From NCBI RefSeq assembly GCF_048564905.1, contig NC_133007.1, forward strand, positions 23,248,001-23,312,000: a stretch of 64,000 nucleotides of DNA. Reading direction: 5' to 3'. A model generated the notes under the pieces. That model ran no database searches. It saw only the letters and a list, made by a program, of their open reading frames with translations, and had not been told where the DNA came from. This DNA comes from Vicugna pacos (taxonomy: Eukaryota > Chordata > Mammalia > Artiodactyla > Camelidae). Shown in pieces: positions 1-13,774 of this stretch. The position numbers were made by a program, and so were the translations under genes. Numbering within the stretch: position 1 is the first letter of the stretch; each line of letters opens with the position of its first letter.

Positions 1-2500
1 TCTGAGAATTTTTTGCTCTTATGTTTTGATCTCTGGGTTTCAAGTTCAAGTCTTCTTTCAATGTCTGGCAATCCTCAGATGTTCAGATGTAGTCCAGACT
101 ATGGCACAAAAAAGCTTGCTAAAACCTCTCTGTACGTGGGTGTCCGTTGTGAACTTGCGGGCTGCAATGCAGGAGAGTCAGGCAGAGCAACATTACTGAA
201 TTTGTGGAGGTGACCCCTAACTTACAGTCACTTGCCGCAGAAAGAAATCCTTCTGCTCCCCAATGGAATTGTTTAAGGCTGGCCGTCAACCTTCCGGGGT
301 CTGAGTGCGAGAAATGAGCTGGTGATGCCCCATGCTACCAGGGCAGTTAGATTCAAGCCTCTGTTTTAGGCACAGCTCCTCACGTTTGCCCCAGTTCTGC
401 CTGGTACCTTTAGCCTGGAACTCCTCTGGTTTAACTGCCATTAAAAATGTCTCCAATTTCATCCTGGCATGGATGAAATATAAAGTAATGCTTCTCAGAT
501 GACAGCTTACAATATGTGAGCTCCTTGTTACTGACTTTGACAAGATGGGTTTAGGAGTTGAATGTAAGTATTAAGCAACTTTTATAGAATTTGATATTTC
601 TGAAACATCTAGTCTGTGGACACATCTCTTGGAACAGAGAATAGAACAGTTAGATTTTTCATTTCATTTTCTAATAATACATTTTTATTGTGTTTTGCTG
701 AAGCATTGGCTTGTGATAAAATGGAGAAAGAAAACTAATTGGTCCTTCACTGCAGATGATTCAAGAAGCACTGACTGAGAAGCTGTGTTCCTCATAGAAC
801 ATTAAATCAATCTTACTCTTTTCAGTGTCATCTGAGAGACTCAATTGTTCAGACACAGTTATGTGCTGTGAATTGGTTTGCTTTTGGTTGGTTTCCCACC
901 TTGTGCAGGTCTATTTTCAGCATTCTTTCTTCTCCTTGGAACCATTTTTTGCTTGTTTCTATAATTTTTGTGGTATCGTCTGTGTACTGTCCTTTACTTT
1001 CAACCTTCTTGATGAGTGCTTTTACGTTTTTTATACTCCTAACATCATTTTGCAACACTTTGGGGCAGAAAACATATGTTAAATCCCAACAGGTTTATTT
1101 AGAATTAAAGAATACAGATTCCATAACAAAACTAAAAAGTCATTATTGTTAGAAATATAATGGAAAGCTACTAATTACAAAGGCAGTGAAGTATTTGGAT
1201 TCTGCACCACTAAACCATGACAGGTCACACATACACAAAACAAATAATGATATCGTATAGTAGAATAGTTTAATTAACAAAATTAAAATATTATCTGTAA
1301 CATGTATACAAACATTTTAATCCAAATGAAAATATTTCACCAGAAATAATTTGGAAGAAACCAATAATAAAAATTCAATAAATTCTAAAAATAGAACTTA
1401 TACCAATCACATGCTCTCACTAACACACACAAAAAAACTATTTAAATATCAGAAGTTATTTAAATATCAATAAAGAATTATCTATAATAAATAAATGTTC
1501 CATTCCTTAAAAAATGTTTGGGTAATAAATGACACTTGCAAACCTATTAGGAAGGAAAAAAAAAAAAGAACAAAATAATGGAGATGACCGATGCTGTACT
1601 TATAGAGAAATGTAGTAACTTAAATGCCTTAATCACTTGACTAGTAGGAATGAACATAATAATAAAAGGCTTAATCCAAAGACTGAAAATGGGAGATAGG
1701 AATAGAGGTAATAATTTAAAACATGAGCACATTACTGATGATTTTATAAACTTTGATTTGGAAAACTAGATAACAATAACAAGGGAGAATACAGTGACAT
1801 TTTACCCTGAAAATGGAGGTCACACATGCAATATAAACTTCAGTTTTATTCACTAAGCTTTAAAAAGAATATTGATAAATGGCAGTGTGTGTAGAGGACT
1901 GCACACAAGAAGGTAAGGTGTCTGAAATTCAGGTCGCTGGAGTAATGGGAAAGGACCACATTAGCATCATAACTGTCTTAAGCACCTGTGAACCAAAGAT
2001 TAGACTCACTGTACGACACAAGAGAGAGAGAGTGTGAAAATCACAGACAGGCATGTTATTAATTAAAATGAGGGGAAATAACAAAATGAGAGCTGAAAAC
2101 AACAGGAATGTACATTTTGTGATATCCAGTCAGTGCAGGCTGGCTTCCCTTGGTGATACTGATGAAGGAATATCTGTACAGGTAAATGGTAGACAAGATG
2201 ACTACCCAAGCCCTTCACTTTCTTATATTATATACTCAGATGACAAATTTGAAACTGGGAGCTCCTCTTGTTAATACATTTAGGGTAGAAGACCATGTAG
2301 ACATCTTCGTCAGCCTGAGGCCTGAGGCAGGATTGGATGGTTATTATTTTCTATTCATTTATATAGTGTATCTTCTGTTACATAAGGAGTGGTTGAAAGG
2401 AGTGGTAAGAAAAGGCACCAAGAAATATCTCTTTTTTTTTGAAAACCAAAGAAATAACATGCCCTTGTAGAGATGGGGGCAAAGCCATGATTAATATAAT
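1..2500. other. Gene-free flank, left end
   Basis: AT-rich intergenic DNA with no recognisable coding exon on either strand. The open frames here are short, lack family motifs and are consistent with chance. An A/T-rich low-complexity stretch runs from about 1200 to 1530. No repeat family is confidently recognised. Confidence 0.6.
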
Positions 2501-3060
2501 TACAGTCTTCCATTCTGTGCAGCTTTACATGTTACATGTGCATTCTCCTATCTATTAGTTACAAACAAAATCCCTGCGAAGTAAATGAGAAAAATTATAT
2601 TACCCTAATTTTCCATATTTAAAAATTAGATTTGGAGAACACCCATGGTTTTCTTAAAGTCATGACCTAAATAATATCAAGCTTAGTCTTCTAATTGCCG
2701 TTACAATAACTTTTCCCCCATCATGTCATACTCCAGTATCTATACCACATTCAGGCCTGAGCACCTCATTTTAAACTGAACATAACCTTAAACAAAAAGG
2801 AACAATAGAGATTTGGACTAAAAAGCCAATCACAGGACAAGAGATAATGGTTGCTGAGACCCTTTTGAGAACTATCTCTGGAAGAAGAGGAAGAGTAGGA
2901 GAGTTATTCTTTAGTAACAGATACTTTCCTATCTCCCTTAATCTTCACCTCAACCTTAAGGTAAACATATTACCATGTCTGCTTTACTTAAGAGATCATT
3001 ACAGCCCCACAACGTCAAACAACTCATCCAAGGGCACAGACTTATACAGATAAACAGACT
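2500..3060. repeat. Two worn MIR-like SINE fragments
   Basis: Segments near 2510-2680 and 2920-3060 resemble the MIR core: a run like tctcccttaatcttcacctc, then a partial copy of the lower-case motif for prior-to-tail sequence with aactcatccaagggcacaga. Both are strongly diverged, as expected for this ancient mammalian SINE. Boundaries are approximate. Confidence 0.5.
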
Positions 3061-3129
3061 ACAAACTTTTATGACTTAAATAGTGAAACATTTGGCCCAA
3101 ATGTGTGTGTACTGTTGGAAATGTTTTTT

Positions 3130-4071
3130 TTAAAAAGACTTAACAGAAAACCTAGTCTTCATAATCATCCTCCGAACAGCCAGCTGTACATCTTTGTTCC
3201 TGAGGCTGTATACCATGGGGTTCAACAGTGGGGTGATGATGGTGTAAGTCACTGTCACCAGCCTGTCTGTGCCTGTTGTATACTGGGCTGAGGGTTGCAG
3301 GTAGACAGAGGACGCACAGCCATAGTGAACAATGACCACGATGAGATGAGAGGCACAGGTGGAGAATGCTTTCCGCTTGCCTTCAGCTGATGAGATCTTC
3401 AGGACAGTGGAGACAATAAATCCATAAGAGATGCAGATGAAAATCAAAGGCACAACTAGCACCAAGACCCCACAGATAAAGATGATCAGTTCATTGATGT
3501 AGGTGTCAGCACAGGCGAGACGGATGACTGGTGAAATATCACAAAAGTAATGATTGACCTTGTTGGAGCCACAGAAAGGGAGGCTAAAGACCAAAGTTGT
3601 TCCCACCAGAGATACTATAAAACCACCAAGAATACAAGTCACTACCAGTTGCCCACATACCCTCCAGCTCATGAGAATGGCGTAGTGCAGAGGCTGACAG
3701 ATGGCAGCATAGCGATCATAGCCCATCACTCCCAGAAGCAGGCAATTGGTGACAGCAAAACCAAGGAAGAAGTACATCTGGAAGACACAACTCATGAAGG
3801 AGACTGTCCTGAGTACAGACAGCAGATTGATAAGCATCTTGGGCAGGATAACAATTGTGTAGAAGGTCTCAGAGGTGGAAAGGACACCTAGAAAGAAGTA
3901 CATGGGTGTGTGGAGGCTGTAATCCAAACAGATGACTGAGATGATAGTGAGGTTTCCACTCAGGATGATCAAATAGAGGCAGAGAAAGATCACAAAAAGG
4001 ACAAGCTGCAATTCCCCAAGGCTGGAGAAGCCCAGCAGGAGGAACTCGGTAACGCAGGAGGAATTGGCCAT
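3130..4071 (-). CDS. OR10R2: Olfactory receptor OR10R2
   Basis: Intact single-exon olfactory receptor of 313 residues, a rhodopsin-like GPCR expected to bind odorants at the ciliary membrane and couple to Golf. Visible OR signatures are an N-terminal glycosylation site (Asn3-Ser-Ser), LHTPMYFFL at the end of TM2, MGYDRYAAIC at TM3 with DRY at residues 119-121, SYGFIV in TM5, KAFSTCASHL before TM6 and PLLNPMVYSLRN in TM7. The start is the ATG at 4071; the frame stays open to 4095 but that upstream codon is TTG. Segments such as CLDxSLHTPMYFFLG, VILPKMLINLLS, NKVNHYFCDIS and NKDVQLA match human OR10R2 as I remember it, and its place next to OR10K1 on the same strand fits human gene order. The tail differs from the remembered human protein. 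An upstream noncoding exon is likely but not identifiable. Confidence 0.88.
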   Translation of the reverse strand: MANSSCVTEFLLLGFSSLGELQLVLFVIFLCLYLIILSGNLTIISVICLDYSLHTPMYFFLGVLSTSETFYTIVILPKMLINLLSVLRTVSFMSCVFQMYFFLGFAVTNCLLLGVMGYDRYAAICQPLHYAILMSWRVCGQLVVTCILGGFIVSLVGTTLVFSLPFCGSNKVNHYFCDISPVIRLACADTYINELIIFICGVLVLVVPLIFICISYGFIVSTVLKISSAEGKRKAFSTCASHLIVVIVHYGCASSVYLQPSAQYTTGTDRLVTVTYTIITPLLNPMVYSLRNKDVQLAVRRMIMKTRFSVKSF

Positions 4072-5220
4072 GGAGCGTTGATCCCACACAGTCAAGTCAA
4101 TGTGACTGGGTCCAGAGAACTTTGAAAGTGAGAAATTAGGGAGACTTTACCTTCGCAAAGTAGCTAGCACTGTCTGGTTTGAAAGAGAAGGCATGCAAGG
4201 ATAAAGAAAGATTGTAAACTACTCAGATATTACCCTAAATTATTGTGCACCATACTGCTATTTATCTGCCAATGATTTTAGTAATACATATAGGGACAAG
4301 TGTTCACATGAAATGTACAAACATTGGCTCAAATAAAGCTTATTCTTCAATCACCTTCCTTTGTACCTTTTATAGTCTCTGCTTAATTGCTGGTAATCTA
4401 ATCCTCAAAAAAAAATCTTTATCTATATTAATTATGGCTTTAAGTGGTCATAGTTTTATTCATATTATCGATGCATATATTCCATAAGCAATAACAGTAA
4501 TAATTGAAGATCCAGTTCCCATCTGCTTTTAATACATTCCTCATCTGGGGCAACATCCATTGAACTGTTCTGTGCTGCCTGTCCTCAAAGCACAGAGTTC
4601 TTTTTCATTCCTAACCATATATCCTAGTTCCATACAATCATTCACTAAAATTAATTTGGATTAAAGCTACTGTTACTGACTTAGAGCTAGTGTTATGATT
4701 CCTCTAGATATTCTTATAGGGTACTAGGTCCAATTTCCCCTTGCAGAAAATGAGTTGCTAGAATAATTTAGCTTAGATTCAGCATTCATCAGTTGCCCAT
4801 TTGGTCCTATGTCTTCACCTTGACATACCTGACTTGGAGACCCAACAGTCTATCATTCCCAGGATCTATCTCTGAATTCCTAAGTAGGAAGTCTCAGGCA
4901 CTTTCCCTAAGGCCTCTTACATGGTAATTATTGCTGGTAATAGATTATATATATTTTAATTAAAATATTATTATCCTCTTCAACCTCACACCCGAATGTG
5001 TTCCTTTACCTGGATTCTGTATCTCAATAAAGTTTCAAAAGCTTCTTAGTCATCCAAGCTGTAAATTTCTGAGACATGTATAAACACATGAAACTCTCAT
5101 CCTCCAATCTGTTTTGTTCTGTAATACTTCTAGGGTCCATTTATTCTTTCCTGCCAGAAATTAGCTCTTACTTGGACTAACCCTAATCATTATAAATGGA
5201 TCCTCTGGATTCTATCTCAT
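4072..5220. other. Intergenic, presumed promoter side of OR10R2
   Basis: This interval lies upstream of OR10R2 and should hold its 5' noncoding exon and promoter. A short pyrimidine run ending in cag near 4110 could be a splice acceptor, but the signal is weak. No TATA box or other defined control element can be called. Confidence 0.4.
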
Positions 5221-5760
5221 CCCACTCTAATTTACCCTCCATAATGGCCACAGAGCTGTACTTCAAAAGGACAAATCTTACCCTATTAACAAAACTAAAT
5301 AACCCACAATGATCTATAAAGTCAAAACAACTACAGTCTTTCACACTTTTCCCAAATGTACCCTTCTACTCATGACTGCCAGTATAGAGTCCATGGCATG
5401 CACTTTAGCACTGAGAAAATTTGATCATGTAATTTTTTTATACTACTCTCAAACTCTGGAAATAGCCCATGTTTTATGTTTGTTATTGTGGTTTTTTCCT
5501 TCTTTTCATTTTGAGACTTTCTTTAAATTCTCAGTTAAAATAACACGTACTCATTGATCCTTCCTACAACTTCTTAATCATGCTTTATCACGTTCTTTGG
5601 GTTTCCTTAGCAATCACTAGAATCTTACTTGCTTTGCCACTAGTATTATGAGTTTGTCCTGGTCTCCACAAATGTAACTTACTGGAGACCAAAAACTGAT
5701 CTCAACACATACCACAGTGTCTAGTAAAAATCAAGTACCTGAAAACGTGTTGAAAAAACA
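5220..5760 (+). repeat. L2 LINE 3' fragment
   Basis: Diverged match to the L2 3' region. A lysate of typical phrases is seen: aataacccacaatgatctat, a cttccctt-type middle, and near 5640-5740 the end segment that in the consensus tells of summary-like words tgtctagtaaaaatcaagta. Old and without coding capacity. Confidence 0.5.
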
Positions 5761-6700
5761 AATGACCGATGATCCCAGTTTCTTTTCTAAATTATTTCAA
5801 AATGTAAACATAGATGGCATTTGATTTCAGAGATTTTCTAAACTTGTTCCCTTGATACTAATCTAGCATACAATATTAACCTTCTGCTTCAACATTTTGG
5901 GATGAAAAAACTCTCAGACATTCTCAAAATGCAGGCACAAAAGACCCATTAAAAATTGCTGCCATCTCATTTTCTTTTCTGATTATCAAGTGGTTTTCAC
6001 CTTATCTCACTAACCAATCTTTTTAATTTTATTTTTAAAAGTACCCTATTGTTGGTCTTAAAGTCCTTTACAAAAAACACAATTTCTATTATTACTTGAT
6101 CATTTGCTTGGAAAAAGGTCTAGCAAAATTTTGAAATAGGACAAGAATCAAGAGCTTTAACTCCTATTTTGGTAACTTTGAATTGCCTTCTCTCTAAACT
6201 GTATGAGCAGGCAGTACACACTGAACATTTAACTGGAACAAAGTCTCCTCTAGTATTCTTCCTGAAATATCATCTCTACTTTTCCAATCTGCTGGTCTCC
6301 TTTCTTTGAGGAGTTTCTCTTTTACAGAATCAGCCTCAGAAAGAACAATGAATAGTTATCCCCCAAAAGCTGGAATTTCTGAAAGAAATGGAAGGCCACA
6401 CTAATCAATGGCTATTCCACGACCCTCCCATACCAACTCTCGCAATATGTCATCTACTTTTTCAAACTCACGTGGGAACCAAAGTTTGAAAATAAATCTA
6501 CCATCAATAATTTCGACTGTACTTAACTTGCTCTAGGGTGCTGCAAAAAATAGTCAACAGAAGATAGTGTCCTGAGTTTGGAAAGGAAGATATTATAGAT
6601 TAAAAAACAAAAAAGCTTTAGAAAAATGAAAAGAGGGGAAAAGAAAAGGAAAAATAGAGTAATTAAATTGTCTTAACAAGTGCAAAGAGTAAATTGATCT
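5760..6700. other. Intergenic, nothing recognised
   Basis: AT-rich sequence with no coding signal and no repeat that I can name with confidence. Confidence 0.5.
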
Positions 6701-7250
6701 TTCATTATCTTGCTCAGTAACTCTTCATCACCTATAGGGTAAAGCCAACATCCTTTAGTTAGTTAAAAAGGCAACCAATTATCCTCCCCATCTACATTTA
6801 CAACCTTATCCTCTAAATCTTTATTACACAGGAATTGCACTGAAATACTTACCGTTTTCTGCCTACGCCTTCATATTTCAAGACTTCTGTTCTGAGAGAG
6901 AAAGTGAGAGAGAAAGAAACAGAAATCTCATCCTCCGGTTTCCTTTTATCTTCATCTGTGGCCCATTCATTCTTTAAACTTATTTTAAAGTCATCAGTGA
7001 TTGAACTTTAAACCATCCAGGGATAGTTTGTTGTGTGTTGCATACTTAAAGCTTCCTTCAGGTGTCTTTATCAAAATACTCAACATATTATATCAAAATC
7101 ATTTTTTCCTGATTATCTCACCAATAGACTTGACAGCCTTAAGGATAAAGGCCACAATTTATTCCCTGTGTATCCTTGAAACATAACCTAACACTTAAAT
7201 AAGTGGCATATATGGACTACAAGGACTCAATGAGTAAGTAAATGAAAGAG
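6700..7250 (+). repeat. L2 LINE fragment
   Basis: The phrase tagggtaaagccaacatcct followed by acaaccttatcctctaaatc resembles the L2 ORF end (gtaaaagccaaagtcctt type), and aggataaaggccacaattta near 7140 resembles the L2 3' end. The copy is broken up and very diverged. Confidence 0.5.
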
Positions 7251-10200
7251 TCCATTAATGAATTAGTAATGGTATCAATCAGTACACTTTATAGCAGCTT
7301 GGTCCCCTATGAACCATCACATGCCTCCTAAGTAAACACACTTTCTATGTTCTCCATATGTTCCATATTCTATATAAACTTTTATTTTCTTTCTTTCTAA
7401 TACTGTATCTCCCTATGAAAAAAAAAATCAAAACTTATCCTGTGGCCCTGCCTTCCTTTTATCCTTCATTTTTATCCTTTGTTTTCCTTCATCCATTTCT
7501 ATGATTTTCTATTTTCCACCGCTAATAACCAGGTGAAAACAGATCACTCGCTCAAGGGAAAACCCAACAATTTTTAAATTTGAAAAACATATAAATGACC
7601 AGATTGTCACTGCTCTTCTCAAGAAGGAAATAAATGTCCGTAAATAAAATAAAATTTTTACATTCCTTTAAACCAGAGTTCTAGTATCCAGTGACATGCA
7701 TGTGTCTTCACTCTCCAGACACTTTCTGGAAATATCTATGGCTTCTAGGTGAAATTTGCCAAAATTATCTTCCTTGTCATAGGGCCCCCAAATTTTTTTT
7801 CCATTTCCTACAAACTCTCTACATCAGTGTGAGAAAACTATCTACATCATTCCATAGAAAAATATCACCTGTGCCTTTATCCATGGGCAGTTTAGCTATT
7901 TTCTCAATGAGTATCACCAATGGTCTTTCCTTTTTACGTTGTGATGTTCTCAATGTCTTGGTTGGTTATTGAGATCCCTGTCTCCATAGGGAGCTAATTA
8001 CCACATGGTGCTCAATACTTGCCCATAATTTCCCCAGTTAGCAGGTAGAACTGTGGTAATACACTATGAGAATTAGCTGGCCAAAGAGAAGGCCCTTTTT
8101 AATGCACTGTGCAAGTTAGCTGGTTTCCTCTTAGAAATTCTCTGGGGACTTATTATGGAGATGGAGGTTTTCTGGGCACTGTTTGTTAAAACAGACATAA
8201 GGGAACTACCTTCTTTGAGTTTCCCTGCCTACTGACTCTAAATGTTTATTCTCAGGTTGGAGAAAAAGATCCTTTTAACATTCTCATTTCTGAAAGCTAG
8301 AAGCGGGGAAGAAAGGTACAAATAACAGGGGGTGGAATATTAGAGTAGCAGAGGCAGCATAAGTCTTCCAGACACATGGGAAACTCATTTGTTCCTGGAA
8401 TATAATGTGAGCATGACTGACATCTGTTCAATAAAGAAAGAAAGAAAATTTGGCTTGTGGAGTAAAATGTGATAGTGCCCTGTTATAGGTGTTAGCTGAG
8501 ACCTATCTTTAGTAGAATTTCCTCCCAATTTCAGATTGCACATTCATTCCTTCTGCCAGTGAGTCCAGACACCTGGGCCATAAATGGACAAATGCTAGAC
8601 ACTCATGCATGACTCTCTGAAGGGGCTCATGTGAACTGCTCTCGTGTAAGTTTTATCAGAGGTGCTATAGGGATGGAACAGGAGGAGAAAATTGCAAGGT
8701 ATTAAGAATTTGATGACTAGGACTGGGTGGCTTCTGTCTCCTTCAGTTATGTCCAAGATTGGGACATGGCTAGATCTTCAGGAACTATTTTGCTGAGAAG
8801 ATTGATCTATAGGCTTTACCTTTCTCTAGACATACAGAAGATGAAATAGAGCCACACACTATTTTTACATCCTCACCTAGAGAGATGGTGTATTGCCTCT
8901 TCCCTCTGAGCCTGGGTAGTCTGAATGACTACTTTGACAAACAGATTATAGCAAAAGTGATGCTACATTGATTTATAAACTCTGGTCTCTAGAATCCAGA
9001 GCTTCCTACTTCACGTCTCTTGGAACATCCACTTTTGTATCCTAGTCACCACGATTTTATGGAACCCCAAACAGCACTTAGAAAATTCATGTGATAAGAA
9101 ACCATGTCCTGAACAACAACTCCAGATAAGCACACAGCCAACAGTTGGCATGAATTAACCAGCAACATAAGTGAGCAATTTTGTGAATGAGTCCTTCAGT
9201 CTTAGTTGAGCCACCCAAGCTGTCCCCTTGGGGCCCTGACAAAATCGTAGATTTGTGTGCAAAACGAGTAAGTATTGCTACATTAACAGCAAAAGTTATG
9301 GATAGTTTGCTATAGAGCAATATATAATTAGAACAGAATTCGATATCTAAAGACAGGGTACTGATGTAATTAAAACTTTAAAAATATGGCATTGAGTTTG
9401 GAATTGGTGGCAGGAGAATCTGTAAAGGCTTAAGGAGTCCGCAACTGAAAGGTGGAAAGGCTTGAGGCAACTCTTGGTAAGCATCTGAAGAACACAGAGG
9501 AAACTGCTCTTATACTTTGGTAAAAAGGGGATACTTATATGCTTTGCTGGGAAGTTGGACGTACCATACCTGGAAAACACAAAAAGTACTTAGAAAACTA
9601 ATAGAATGTCCACTGGAAATTTCTAGGAAGAGTCTCAAAGTAAGAAACGGCTTCCGGAAAAAGATCAAATTCAAGGTGCTTCAGTAAACCTTTGTCTCAG
9701 GGTAAAGATCTCAAGAATGTGGCTGTAAGACTCTTTATGAGAATTCAGAAATATTTTAGTCCATGCCAAATAAGGTTTTTATGGATCCTAAGGGAATAAA
9801 TCCTCTAAGTTAAATGACAGATTTTTTTTAATTTTAAGGGAATGGTCACACATCGTCCTCACAGGTAGTCCGTAATAAAGAAGAGAATGTGAGTATGACT
9901 TTAGTGAAGTTAATTTTATAAGTTGATACATAAGAAACCCACAAAGTTTTTTTTTAAGGAATTATATCAACCTGTGCTAAAGGGGACAGAAACAATAAAA
10001 ATAAAAAGATCTTAGCACCCCCAACCTTCTTTCTTACAGGGAGTAATGAGGCTATGACAAACACTCAACTGCAAATATTGGCCACGTCTTGTGGATAAGA
10101 AAGAATGAACAGAGACGAGGAAAAAGATCCTACAGGTTAGAACAAAGACACGTGGAGAATCATTCCCATAAAATAGGACCAAGTCCTAATCAAAGTCAGC

Positions 10201-10900
10201 ATGTACCCAGCTGGGTTTCAGAATTCCTGCGGACCAGTGACTGCCATGTGCTTCATTTCCCCCTTGTCAAAAGGGGGTGTCTACTGCAGGTGTCCTATGC
10301 CTGTCACACCACTGTATTCCAGGTGTGTCGGGGGCAGACAGCCTGCATCTTTAGATCACTTTAGAGCTTCAGACTGGAAGGAACTACACTTAAAGCAACT
10401 CACATGAATGTGGATTTGATTTAGATCACAAGATCCTGGACCTTGAAAGAGTTAGCCAGATGCTGTAATTGGATGATATTTTGAGAGGTCTTAGGGGGGA
10501 AAGTGGGTATATATTATAAATGGTAACAATGCAAACAATTTATAATCAGAGAGAAGACCATATAAAATTTAAAATAATCACAAACATTTTGAGCCTTTTC
10601 CCAATAAGGTGTGTGGTCTATGTCCCTTCCCCTTGAATATTCCTGCTTGTGGTCCGGATTATGAGTGCTTGACTGATAAAACACACCATAATGATGCTAT
10701 GCCTTAAAAAACTAGCAGCAGTCACTCCCTGAATTTTAGAATCTTTATTCTAAAGTTACCATACTGTGATAATTTCCACACAAATATTACTACATTTTCA
10801 TGCGTACTTTCAGGTGTTCTATTTAGCCAGGTAGAGCAGTCATTTATTCAAAGACAGTTAAGAAACATTTATCAGTGATCTACTGCATGCTGCATACTGT
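7250..10900. other. Intergenic, nothing recognised
   Basis: About 3.6 kb without a supported gene. Open frames at 7691-7972, 9087-9580 and 10089-10407 have no homology that I recognise and no splice-site or codon pattern suggesting a coding exon. A worn L2 piece may occur near 10830-10905 (tcatttattcaaagacag). Confidence 0.5.
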
Positions 10901-10904
10901 ACCA

Positions 10905-11215
10905 AGAAAAACAAGTACCATATGATTCTACTTATATGTGGAATCTAAAACAAAACAAAGCAAGCAAACAAAACAAAGAAGAAAGAGACTCATTGATACA
11001 GAGAACAAATTGGTGGTTTCCAAAAGGAAAGGGAGGTGGAAGGGCAGACAAAAAAAGGAATTAAGTAAGGTACAAATTTTTCAGCTATAAAATAAGTGTC
11101 ACAGGAGTGACGCGCACACATAAGGAATATACTCACTAACAGTGTAACAACTTTATATGGTGATGGGTGGTAAATGGACTTTTATTATGATGATAACTCC
11201 TAATATATTCATTTT
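10905..11215 (+). repeat. L1 3' UTR fragment (L1MA-like), sense
   Basis: Contains the familiar L1 tail phrase accatatgattctacttata then tgtggaatctaaaacaaaac, followed by gagaacaaattggtggtttc and a gggtggtaaatggac-type stretch. These match the mammalian L1 ORF2 end and 3' UTR in sense orientation. Non-coding remnant. Confidence 0.75.
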
Positions 11216-12475
11216 AATCACATTAGAAAATTTGAGTAATCAAACCTTGGAATTAAATGATATCAATGCAAAGAATTAACTAGTATATATGTTTAAAAGG
11301 AAGTCAATTTGAACAAAAATATTAGATGAATAAAAATTAATTTAAAATGTTTATAAAAGATAAAACAACATAGTTATGTAAGTTATTATAACAAATATGA
11401 CAGGTGAGGTTCAGACAGGGTACACTACTTGCCCAGGGACAGGCAGCTTTCAGGACAACAATAAATAAATTTTCAAACTTTCAGTTTTATACTGTCTGAA
11501 ATAGAAACATGCCAGTCTCTTACTTTACAGGAATCTAAATGCAAAGTTTATTGAGTGAAGAGTTAGTATTAAGAATGAATTCATGCAGATTCCTGCATGC
11601 TACCTCACCCCCTCCCTTCGTGAACAAAGCATTATTTGGTTATGCGACTGGACAGATTTGGTTAAGGAAAACACATCTATCTAACAGAAGCTGTTACTGT
11701 TACTGTGAGGCAAAATAGTTAGGCATGTTTCTGTGTTTGATTCCCCTTGGGCCTGAGGGAAAAATTTCTTTAGATCTCAGAGCAGTTGCAATGAAACAGT
11801 AGAGGAGAAAACCAAAGTCCACTCCACAGAGAAGAGTCCCAGGACTGACATTCTGGCCGTTGCAATGAAGCCTCCAAGCCAGCATTAGTCCCTACGAGTG
11901 GCCCTACGTTTGTCTTGTAAAATGCTGTCTGGAAAGCCTCTTGTAACCCTGACCTTCCACCATGTTCAGAGAACTATGTTTCAACTAGCTCAAGAAGAAG
12001 GGGGTCACAGCCTCACAAGGTGGGAGGAGAGCCAGAATGAGAATAGGAGTCCTACTGTTCTGCTACTGCTGTTCTGAAGTTCTCACAATGATTCAAAGGA
12101 GACAGGATGAGACTGCAGAAATGGAGAAGGAGTAAATACGATGGAAAAACCCATAACCCATAGAATTTGTAGGACTTAGTAACTGAGTCACTGTGTGGTG
12201 TAGGGAAGAAAAAAATAACAGAGGGGTGAAGCTGCTTTCAGGTGCTTGGCTACTGGAGCGGACAGAGTTGACCCTCACCGAGACGGGACATGAAGGTAGC
12301 TAAGCGAGCTTGGCAGCAGAAAATGGCAGAATAGGCAACGCTATTCTTAACACAAACATCTCTTTTGTTCCAAGCACTTTACAAGAAACAGGATCCAGAG
12401 GGCTATGTTTAATAAAAAATTCAGGAAATTTAAATTCATTGTAGGGAGAGACAAAAAACTCGTATGCTGGCCTTC
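11215..12475. other. Intergenic, possible MIR remnant
   Basis: A MIR-like core may lie at 11395-11470 (acaggtgaggttcagacagg, then ttgcccagggacaggcag). The rest has no feature that I can name. Confidence 0.4.
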
Positions 12476-12880
12476 TTTGTTTAACTCCAACTCATCTAGC
12501 TCTTTCTTGCTTCAGGGCTTTTATACGTGTTGCTCCTTCTGTCTAAAAGAATCTCACCAAACAATCCCCTTTACCTAATGACTCCTACTTACTCTTCAGT
12601 TTATGCATTCTACATCAGTTTCCTAGGGATGTCAGCTCCACACTATTCAATCTGAATTAGATTTCTCCCCTTGTATTTCCTCCCCTAGTACCTACATATG
12701 CTTTTCCTTTAAAAACCTCTGGTAAATTATTTTTCCCTGAGTTTACCTCTTTAATGAGACTGTCTCAAAGCAGACATAGTTCTAGAGGGCAAAGACCACA
12801 CGTGTTTTTTACCATTGATACCTAGAGTAGTATCTGGTACATATTAAGCAATGAATGAACATTTGTTGAAATAATAAAAC
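12475..12880 (+). repeat. L2 LINE 3' end
   Basis: Reads through the typical L2 end: tcttgcttcagggcttttat, tgttgctccttctgtct, agagggcaaagaccac, then ctggtacatattaagcaatg and aatgaacatttgttgaaata. Order and spacing match the L2 consensus, with heavy divergence. Confidence 0.7.
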
Positions 12881-13770
12881 ATATAATAAAAATAGATCAT
12901 GATGGCTGTAAGAACACAAAAAACGCAGAGCCTACTAGCATGGGCAGGTTCTAATAAGGAGACAAAAGAGGTTTTAGAGGGACAGTGAGAGAGTAGCTTA
13001 GGAAATCTTGAAACATGCAATTTAAATAGAGGACAAGAGCTATTCCGCAGAGAAGAGGGAGAATGTGACAAACAGCAGAATATAGAGGGAATACCACTTT
13101 GAGTACCAGCAGACAGTCGATTAGCTTCAGAGTGCACAACTAGGCACATATGAGAAATGGGTAATAATAATCTTAGAAATAATGTCAGAGAGGTAGGCAG
13201 AAACTAGATGATAAATTCTTGCTAATAGAAGATCCTTAGCTCTATTTTGTAGGGCAAGGGAAGTCATTCAGGATTTTATCATGGATTTTCTGGTCATTAG
13301 GGAACTCTTGCTCTCTCTATCATTAATATTGACTCAATACTTTGGCTTAGATTACTTGAGTTACTTCAGCAATTGTGCAATTAGTAGCTTCTGGAAGAGA
13401 ATCAATAAGTATGATGTGCAGGGAACGGATGTGGGGCTAAGACAGGAGACCATGGGGAAGACACGAATATATATATTTATATGAAGTAGACTCCATAATG
13501 AGGTTCCAATCTCAGACAAAGGAAGGACAGAATAATCCCAAAGAAAGGAAAAGATATTCCAATATGTAGGTTGAGGATGGTGGATCAGGGACAAACAACA
13601 GCCTCTAAGCTTAGCTGCAGAATGGAGGGTACCAAGGTTGCCTGTTGTCGTCATGAAAGGAAGAACTGCTAGAAGGAGGGGTAAGAACAGATAGATAGTC
13701 AGATTACCCTCTGCTATTCCATGGAACTAGACAGTGATGTCCTAAAAAATGAAACAGCCAGTTCTTTTAC
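12880..13770. other. Intergenic, nothing firm
   Basis: Purine-rich sequence possibly derived from an old L2 or other dispersed repeat. The minus-strand frames at 12844-13149 and 13361-13654 show no domain that I recognise and are taken as chance. Confidence 0.4.
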
Positions 13771-13774
13771 CAGC

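Noticed and set aside
4072-4095. Eight-residue N-terminal extension of OR10R2
   Set aside because: The upstream codon is TTG, not ATG. The ATG at 4071 begins the family-typical N terminus with its glycosylation site.
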